NCBI GenBank assembly: GCA_035943635.1
Contig: DASZBX010000097.1
Span: 1-29,092 of the forward strand
Direction: 5' to 3'
Source of the DNA: DASZBX01 sp035943635
GTDB lineage: Bacteria; Actinomycetota; Actinomycetes; Streptomycetales; Catenulisporaceae
Length of the DNA stretch: 29,092 bases
Part shown: piece after piece, positions 7,302 through 12,431 of the stretch
How the letters are laid out: each line of letters starts with the position of its first letter
Numbering within the stretch: the stretch's first letter is position 1
The notes under the pieces: generated by a model
Told to the model about the DNA's origin: nothing
What the model saw: only the letters and a program-made list of their open reading frames with translations
Database searches by the model: none
Position numbers and translations under genes: made by a program

Positions 7302-8735
7302 TCAGCCGATCGCGGCGGGCTGGTCGTAGCGGTGCCGGATGTGGCCGAGCGCGTACAGCAGGCCGTCCGAGGTCAGTTCGGCCGGCGGCTGCCGGGGCAC
7401 CAGGTGGCCGATCGGCAGCGAGCCGATCCGGCTCCACTCCAGCCGGCCGTCCTCGGTGATCACGCTGCGGGTGCGCCCGGCGTTGTCCAGGTGGATGCAG
7501 TACGGCACGTCCAGGTAGCCCTGGGCGAAGGCGCGCACCAGGGCGCGGTCCAGGTCGGCGTCCAGGTCGAGCACCGCGCCGACCAGGGCCTCGGCCTCGG
7601 CCCGGATCCCGGTGTCGGCCGGCGGCTCGGTCGAGCGGACGGTGGCCCGGGCGGTGGCGGCGGCGGTCTCCAGCGCGGTCACGTTCTGCGCGAAGGTCGG
7701 GATCCGGGTGCCCTCCGCGGCGGTCTTGACGATCAGCCGGGACGAGCCGGTGCGCACCGCCAGCCGGGCCGCGTCCGAGAGCAGGCCCAGCGCGCCGGCC
7801 TCGGTCAGCGGGTACTGGCCCATGTAGGCGTAGACCACCACGTGCCAGTCGACGTCGGCGAGCAGCTCGCCGGCGATCGCGTGCAGGGCGTGCAGCGCCT
7901 CCTCGTCCTGGGCCGCGTTGATCTGCTGCGCGTAACTCAGCGAGATGCTGCGGATGCCGTGCCGGCGGAAGAAGAGCCCTTCCAGGACCGCGATCGCGAT
8001 CAGCAGCGAGGGCGGGCACAGCTGGCCGAGCATGCAGCCGCCGAAGCTTTCCAGGTGCGGTTCGATGCCCCGCTCGCGCAGGGTGGCGAGCGCGGCGCAG
8101 GCCTCGCGCCAGGCGGCCACCGAGGAGCGCAGCGGGGTGCGCCCGTACGGCAGGCAGTAGGAGACCGGGCCGCCCTCGGTCGCGTCCAGCCCGGTTCGCA
8201 TCAGGGCATTGATGATGTGGTCGGGCCGGGAGGAGCCGTGCCGCACCTGGACCGGGAAGCGCGGTCCGCGCACCGCGTCGAGCATCTCCAGGGTGGTGCC
8301 CAGGGGATGGGTGGCGATCGGGTAGCCGTTCAGGGCGCGGCCTTCGAGCAATGCGGTCCGGGCCGATTCCAGGTCGCCCACCCGGGTGAAGCTGTCGATG
8401 GTCAGGGTGCCGACGGTGGTCGCGTCGGCGTCCCGGGTGGCCAGCAGGCCCGCGCGCATCTGCCGCGGGTCGCTCACGCCCATCCGCGGCTGCACGACCA
8501 GCGTGCCGGAACGGCGGGCGGCGCGCATGAACGAGTGGAACGTGCCGTCCAGGTCGGAGCCGCAGGAGGAGTCGGCCGGGGCGTCGGGCCGGGAGTACGT
8601 GCTGATCGTGCTGATCGTGCTGCTCGTGCGGGTCCGGGCGGGTGCGGCGGGCCCGGTGCGCGGGGCGGGCCCGGCCGGGCGGCTGCACGTGCCCGGACCG
8701 ACCCGGACCCCGCTCCCGGGGTCAACGGCGCGCAC
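7302..8735 (-). CDS. mutE/glmE-like: Glutamate mutase (methylaspartate mutase) E subunit
   Basis: The 477-aa protein is the catalytic epsilon subunit of B12-dependent glutamate mutase, which rearranges L-glutamate to (2S,3S)-3-methylaspartate. The substrate-binding arginine claw of Clostridium cochlearium GlmE (R66, R100, R149) is preserved as QPR84, TIDSFTR118 and QVR165HG. The EGGxxSYxxPY segment is also present, with Glu187, Tyr193 and Tyr197. The first 57 or so residues are low complexity (Pro/Ala/Ser/Thr rich, with a 9-bp repeat near 8599-8630) and unlike the family, so an internal start is possible. GTG 8735 gives a 14-base overlap with the S-subunit gene, indicating coupled synthesis of the two subunits. 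3-Methylaspartate is a known building block of lipopeptides such as friulimicin. Confidence 0.92.
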   Translation of the reverse strand: MRAVDPGSGVRVGPGTCSRPAGPAPRTGPAAPARTRTSSTISTISTYSRPDAPADSSCGSDLDGTFHSFMRAARRSGTLVVQPRMGVSDPRQMRAGLLATRDADATTVGTLTIDSFTRVGDLESARTALLEGRALNGYPIATHPLGTTLEMLDAVRGPRFPVQVRHGSSRPDHIINALMRTGLDATEGGPVSYCLPYGRTPLRSSVAAWREACAALATLRERGIEPHLESFGGCMLGQLCPPSLLIAIAVLEGLFFRRHGIRSISLSYAQQINAAQDEEALHALHAIAGELLADVDWHVVVYAYMGQYPLTEAGALGLLSDAARLAVRTGSSRLIVKTAAEGTRIPTFAQNVTALETAAATARATVRSTEPPADTGIRAEAEALVGAVLDLDADLDRALVRAFAQGYLDVPYCIHLDNAGRTRSVITEDGRLEWSRIGSLPIGHLVPRQPPAELTSDGLLYALGHIRHRYDQPAAIG

Positions 8736-9210
8736 CGGCGTACCTCGATTCGAGCAGCTCGGCCGGGCCCGCCGCGGCGGTCCGGGCCAGCAGGTCCAGC
8801 AGCCGCGGGACGGCGTCCCAGCCGACCAGCACCTCGTCGAATCCGGCCTCGAACACGGCCGGGAAGTCCTCGCTCCGGCTGGTGCCCAGGGTGTCCAGCT
8901 TGCCGCCGATCACCAGCGGGACCTCGCGCAGCGAGGGCACGGAGCGGATCGCCCGGGCCAGGTCCGGGGCCTCCTGCGCGCCGAGCCCGTTGACCGTGCT
9001 GATCACGATCAGGTCCGGGCGCAGCTGCTCGGCCTCGCAGACCAGTTCCGCGGTCGGCGTGCAGGCGCCGGTGTTGGCCACTGTGTATCCCTGCTCTTCG
9101 ATCAGAAGCTGCAGGTAGAGCAGGTTCCAGGTGTGCGAGTCGGAGGAGATGGTGCCCAGGACGACCCTGCGGGGGGACGCGTCGTGCTCGGGCTGCTGAC
9201 GGGAGGTCAT
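8722..9210 (-). CDS. mutS/glmS-like: Glutamate mutase S subunit, cobalamin-binding
   Basis: The 162-aa single-domain B12-binding protein partners with the E subunit encoded immediately downstream. The base-off/His-on signature appears as D24-S-H26-T-W-N, where His26 would be the cobalt ligand. It is followed by S71-T-V and the GG pair at 102-103. In classical GlmS these read DxHxxG and SxL, so the Gly-to-Asn and Leu-to-Val changes are departures, though I believe they occur in other actinomycete members. ATG 9210 has AGAGGA about 10 bases upstream. It is the first gene of the six-gene leftward operon; the promoter should lie in 9211-9430, where paired palindromes are found. Confidence 0.9.
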   Translation of the reverse strand: MTSRQQPEHDASPRRVVLGTISSDSHTWNLLYLQLLIEEQGYTVANTGACTPTAELVCEAEQLRPDLIVISTVNGLGAQEAPDLARAIRSVPSLREVPLVIGGKLDTLGTSRSEDFPAVFEAGFDEVLVGWDAVPRLLDLLARTAAAGPAELLESRYAGARR

Positions 9211-9354
9211 GGCCGGGTTTCCTCTCTTCGGTCCGTGGGCGGTACGCGGTCGGGGCGACCGGTCCGCTGCCCGGCGGCGGCCGGGCCCCGGACGGACCCG
9301 GGCCGCACCGCCGGTGCTGGACCCAGCGTCGCGAGCCCCGGCCCGCCGCGGAAC

Positions 9355-9397
9355 TGGGCAGTTGTGCCCCCGAGCCGGGAACGGGCACTTTCGCCCA
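9355..9397. promoter_or_regulatory. Paired inverted-repeat operator candidate upstream of the amino-acid operon
   Basis: Two related 15-base boxes face each other: TGGGCAGTTGTGCCC (9355-9369) and GGGCACTTTCGCCCA (9383-9397), the reverse complement of the second being TGGGCGAAAGTGCCC. Their centres are 28 bp apart. The shared form is TGGGCR-N4-TGCCC. The pair lies between the regulator gene (stop at 9494) and the first operon gene (start at 9210). A TAGCGT -10-like hexamer lies 24 bases to the right of box 2, at 9422-9427. A weaker GACGCT lies at a similar distance leftward of box 1. Binding by the neighbouring LuxR-type protein is inference. Confidence 0.6.
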
Positions 9398-9493
9398 CTG
9401 GGGGCCGGGCCGCGGCCCGCCTAGCGTTCCGACCATGCCCACCAGTGCCGCGACGGCCCGCCCGCAGGCCCGCCCGGCCGCCAGCCGCCCGGC

Positions 9494-10489
9494 TCAGATC
9501 ATGTCCTCGGGCCGGATGCTGCCGGCCGCCACCGCCATCGCGCCCAGCTGGAACCGGCTCTGCGCGCCGAACCGCTCGGTCAGCCGGTCCGAGAGCCGGC
9601 GCACCGTGCGCAGCGAGACGTCCATGTGCCGGGCGGCCGAGGCGTCCGTCATCCCCTGCGCCCACAACCGCAGGATGTGCCGCTCCTGCAGGGACAGCCG
9701 CCCGCCGGTGCGCGCCCGCGCCTCGGCCAGCGGCGCGGCCTCCTTCCACAGCTTCACGAACAGGGCCGCGAACGCGTTGACCAGCGGCTCGGCCCCGCAC
9801 AACAGCGCGCCGACGACCACCCGGCCGCTGGTCACCGGCAGCACCAGGTGCCGGCGGTCCGCCATGATCATCCACACCGGCAGCGACGGCAGGGTCCGCG
9901 CTGTGTCCGGCCGGCCCATCATCCCGCGCAGGTACGGCATCGCCGCCGCGTCGTTGCGCACGCTCTCCAGCAGCAGCGCCCGCATCTGGCCGCCGCGCCG
10001 GGCCACCGTCTCGTCCGCCGCGCTCAACGCCTCCAGTACCGCCAGGGTCGGGCGTTCGGCCGGGCCCAGGCACACCAGCTCCCGCTCGCACACCTCGGCC
10101 AGCTCCGCCACCCGCCGCCAGACCGCGTCCTCCCCGGAACACCACTCGACCCCCGGGATCCGGCCCTCCTCCGGCCGGCCGCAGGCCGCCAGCAACTGGG
10201 CCACCTCCAGCCGGCAGCCCTCGTACTCCTCCTGCCGCCGGGCCAGCTCGGTGTGCTGCCGGGCCAGCATCGCCGAAAGGCCGACCTCCGGTTCCACCGG
10301 TGTGTACCCGCTCGCCCGCTCCCCGGGCACGACCAGGCACAGCTGCTCGAGCAGCGCCAGCGCCCCGAGTACCGCGTCCTCGGTGATCCCGAGCCGCTCC
10401 GCCAGCTTCGTCGTGTCCGCATACGGCTCGGACACCATGGTCAGGTAGACGTTCTGCGCGACCGAATCCATCCCCAGCAAGTCAAGCAC
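9494..10489 (-). CDS. LuxR-family transcriptional regulator with TrmB-like N-terminal domain
   Basis: The protein has about 331 residues. The N-terminal 60 residues look like a TrmB-type winged helix (MDSVAQNVYLTMVSEP then TTKLAERLGITEDAVLGAL). The C-terminal 65 residues form a GerE/LuxR helix-turn-helix (LSLQERHILRLWAQGMTDASAARHMDVSLRTVRRL). The middle resembles the ligand or phospholipase-D-like fold of the same family, but no motif is certain. The frame opens at GTG 10501, whose first base is inside the AAGGAG ribosome site; GTG 10489 gives 11-base spacing and is preferred. Such regulators are common cluster-situated activators. It is transcribed toward the mutase operon and divergently from the tRNA-transferase gene, so it may control both. 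Confidence 0.85.
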   Translation of the reverse strand: MLDLLGMDSVAQNVYLTMVSEPYADTTKLAERLGITEDAVLGALALLEQLCLVVPGERASGYTPVEPEVGLSAMLARQHTELARRQEEYEGCRLEVAQLLAACGRPEEGRIPGVEWCSGEDAVWRRVAELAEVCERELVCLGPAERPTLAVLEALSAADETVARRGGQMRALLLESVRNDAAAMPYLRGMMGRPDTARTLPSLPVWMIMADRRHLVLPVTSGRVVVGALLCGAEPLVNAFAALFVKLWKEAAPLAEARARTGGRLSLQERHILRLWAQGMTDASAARHMDVSLRTVRRLSDRLTERFGAQSRFQLGAMAVAAGSIRPEDMI

Positions 10490-10715
10490 GGTCTGTCTCA
10501 CTCCTTCGTCCCGCGGTAGGCCGGAAAGCCGGGCGCCGCCGGGAGCCCGGCGCCTCGTGATCCAGTCAAGTCACGGGCGCCGGGGAGCGGATGCGTGCAA
10601 GACACCCAACTTCCCGGCCCGGCCGCCGCCGCCCCCCGGTGGGCCCGGCGGACCGGCCCGGGCGGCCGGGCGGCGGGCGGCCGGGCTCGTACCCCTACCC
10701 GCCCCTAGGCGGGAC

Positions 10716-10734
10716 ATGGGTGAACCTCACCCAT
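10716..10734. promoter_or_regulatory. Perfect 8-bp inverted repeat, operator candidate
   Basis: ATGGGTGAACCTCACCCAT is an 8-bp perfect dyad with a 3-base spacer. It lies in the 430-bp gap between the divergent LuxR-type and tRNA-transferase genes. A CCCGCC-CCTA-GGCGGG dyad sits immediately to its left, around 10698-10713. No hexamers of a known promoter could be assigned. Confidence 0.5.
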
Positions 10735-10859
10735 ATTCCGCCGGGCCCTCCGGAGGGGGCCGCGAAGGTGGTAGCCGAGGACCGTGGGGTGGCGTACCGT
10801 GGCGCGATCGGGGCCGGATCACGGCGGACCGCCCCGTGCTGCGCGAGTCTGCGCCATCC

Positions 10860-10879
10860 TTTCCCGGCGGGACGGGAAA
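10860..10879. promoter_or_regulatory. Perfect 7-bp inverted repeat, operator candidate
   Basis: TTTCCCG-N6-CGGGAAA lies 45 bases before the upstream ORF of the tRNA-transferase gene. Followed by AATAGG, it could be an operator near the transcription start or an RNA hairpin in the leader. The sequence alone does not decide between these. Confidence 0.45.
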
Positions 10880-10923
10880 ATAGGCACCGCGCACGCATAC
10901 CTGCGGGCGTCGAGGACGGCACG

Positions 10924-10980
10924 GTGAACAGCATGCGAAGACTACTGGTCGACACCCTCGCGGACGGGCGCGCGAGATGA
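10924..10980 (+). CDS. 18-codon upstream ORF (possible leader peptide) coupled to the aat-like gene
   Basis: GTG 10924 has GAGG about 8 bases upstream and opens MNSMRRLLVDTLADGRAR, with an internal ATG at 10933. Its stop overlaps the next start as ATGA (10977-10980). The downstream gene has no ribosome site of its own, which fits translational coupling. Codons CGA, AGA and CTA occur in a row, and AGA and CTA are rare in such DNA; Arg-Arg-Leu-Leu is also suggestive next to a leucyl-tRNA-using enzyme. It could regulate by ribosome stalling. It is too short for statistics, so confidence is moderate. Confidence 0.45.
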   Translation: MNSMRRLLVDTLADGRAR

Positions 10981-11756
10981 ACGGGGAGATGTACTGGGAA
11001 CGGGTCGGGCACGCCGGGGCCGAGCGCGGCCTGCCGGTGGCGGTCGGCGGCTCCGTCGCCCCGCACCGCCTGCTCGAGGCCCACCGGCACGGCTCCTTCC
11101 CCTACCCCCGGCACGGGCGCCGGCCCGAACCGCCGGCCGGGACCGGCCGGTACGCCCGGCAGGTGGCCGGCGGCCTGGTCTTCGCCTTCCCGCCGGACGA
11201 GGCGGCCGGCGGGCCCGAGGTGACCTGGTGGAGCCCGCCGCGCCGGCCGGTCCTGCCGGTCGCCTCGCGCCAGTTCGCCGGCAGCCTGCGCCAGGGCCGG
11301 GGCTGCCCGGCCCGCTGGATCGTGACCTGCGACCACGCCTTCCCCCGGATCGTCGAAGGCTGCCGCGACCAGGCCGGCTGCGACTGGATCACCGTCCCGC
11401 TGCACGCCTCCCAGCTGGCCCTGCACCGGGCCGGCTGGGCGCACAGCATCGAGGTCTGGGAGGGCGAGCGGCTGATCGCCGGGCTGTTCGGCACCGGGAT
11501 GGGCCGGGTGTTCAGCGTGGACGCGGCCTTCGGGCAGGACCCGGGCGCGGTCCGGGTCGCCTTCGCCGACCTCAGCCGCCGCCTGGACAGCCAGGCCGAA
11601 CTCATCGACGTGCAGGTGGACCGCGGGTACGCGGACTACCTGGAGCTGGACTCGATCAGCCGCGACCGCTACGTAGAAGCCGTCCACGCCGTCGACCTGC
11701 CGACCCTGATCCGGGACGGCGTGCTAGCCGTGCAACCCGTCGGTTCGGCGCATTAG
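10977..11756 (+). CDS. aat-like: Leucyl/phenylalanyl-tRNA-protein transferase homologue, diverged active site
   Basis: The 259-aa protein aligns over its length with Aat, which moves Leu or Phe from charged tRNA to N-terminal Lys/Arg of proteins. Shared blocks are GLPVAVGG with RLLEAHRHGSFP, TWWSP, AFPRIVEGC, WIT, GWAHSIEVW and ELIDVQV. By my alignment to E. coli Aat, the catalytic D186 and Q188 are kept (D211, Q213), but E156 is Asp182 (VDAAF instead of GESMF), Y120 is Gln146 and N191 is Arg216. An insertion of about 30 residues precedes WWSP. These changes and its place beside an NRPS cluster suggest a repurposed aminoacyl-tRNA-dependent ligase acting on a small molecule or peptide. A housekeeping N-end-rule role cannot be excluded. 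Confidence 0.85.
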   Translation: MNGEMYWERVGHAGAERGLPVAVGGSVAPHRLLEAHRHGSFPYPRHGRRPEPPAGTGRYARQVAGGLVFAFPPDEAAGGPEVTWWSPPRRPVLPVASRQFAGSLRQGRGCPARWIVTCDHAFPRIVEGCRDQAGCDWITVPLHASQLALHRAGWAHSIEVWEGERLIAGLFGTGMGRVFSVDAAFGQDPGAVRVAFADLSRRLDSQAELIDVQVDRGYADYLELDSISRDRYVEAVHAVDLPTLIRDGVLAVQPVGSAH

Positions 11757-11953
11757 AGCGTTTCGGGGCTGTCGGGCCGTCAATCGCCCGTTCGGCGGTG
11801 CGGCTCACCCGGGGATCTGGAGCCCGGCGGCCCTGCCTCACCACCACCGCCCTGGTTCGCACCGAGGGGATGGGTACGCGATACCGATGGCGCCGCGCTC
11901 CCCGACTGAGAGATTCAAGGTGTCAAAGCGAACCCGGACAGGACGGAAACGAC

Positions 11954-12121
11954 ATGAAGTTCAAGGCCGTGATGAGGACCCTGACGATCAGCGCCTTCGT
12001 GTTCCTGGGGGTGGCCGGGGCGGTCGGATCCGCGAACGCCGCCGCCGCGCACGCCGGCTGCACCGTCACCGCCACCACGGTCTGCCCCGACGGCTCGGAC
12101 GGCGGCGCGGGCAACGGCTGA
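11954..12121 (+). CDS. Small secreted peptide with two cysteines (55 aa)
   Basis: The ATG at 11954 opens MKFKAVMRTLTISAFVFLGV followed by AGAVGSANA, a clear Sec signal peptide (charged start, hydrophobic core, cleavage probably after ANA). The mature part is only about 25 residues, with two cysteines eight apart (GCTVTATTVCPDG) and a Gly-rich end. I do not recognise the family. No maturation enzyme lies beside it except possibly the tRNA transferase upstream. The stop codon falls inside the left arm of the palindromic element at 12116-12287, so the native C-terminus may have been altered by that insertion. Confidence 0.6.
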   Translation: MKFKAVMRTLTISAFVFLGVAGAVGSANAAAAHAGCTVTATTVCPDGSDGGAGNG

Positions 12122-12287
12122 GAGCGTGCGCGGAATGGGGTGCCTCCCTGGGCGGTTGATGACACATCGCCTGGCGGCACCGTGGGCGACGTTACAGACG
12201 AAAAAGTATGCGCCGTCGCCCACGGCACCGCCATGCTCGGTCCTGAACCGCCCAGGGAGGCACCCCATTCCGCGCACGCTCTCAGCC
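12116..12287. mobile_element. MITE-like palindromic element, 172 bp, with perfect 42-bp terminal inverted repeats
   Basis: Positions 12116-12157 and 12246-12287 are perfect reverse complements (42 of 42). A second, nested inverted pair (12173-12191 with 12214-12232, 17 of 19) lies inside. The centre (12192-12213) is A/T-richer. There is no ORF for a transposase. Size, perfect ends and lack of coding capacity fit a non-autonomous miniature element, or a large foldback RNA. The ends read GGCTGAG...CTCAGCC, so a target duplication cannot be separated from the repeat itself. The left arm supplies the stop codon of the secreted peptide gene. Confidence 0.7.
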
Positions 12288-12307
12288 CCTCCCGCCGCCG
12301 GATCCCG

Positions 12308-12358
12308 CGCCCGCCGGGACCGCCCCGCACCATCCGGGGCTGGTCCGGCGGGCGTTTT
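12308..12358 (+). terminator. Rho-independent terminator
   Basis: Outer stem 12308-12321 pairs with 12342-12354 (one bulged G), an inner GCCCCG/CGGGGC stem closes the loop, and TTTT follows at 12355-12358. It would end rightward transcription from the aat-like and peptide genes before the LAL regulator. The palindromic element now separates it from the peptide stop codon. Confidence 0.75.
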
Positions 12359-12431
12359 GCCGCGACCGGCAACCTGAAATAACCCCCGGACCGCTCTGGG
12401 CACCCTGGCAAGGATCGAATACGGTTGAACG

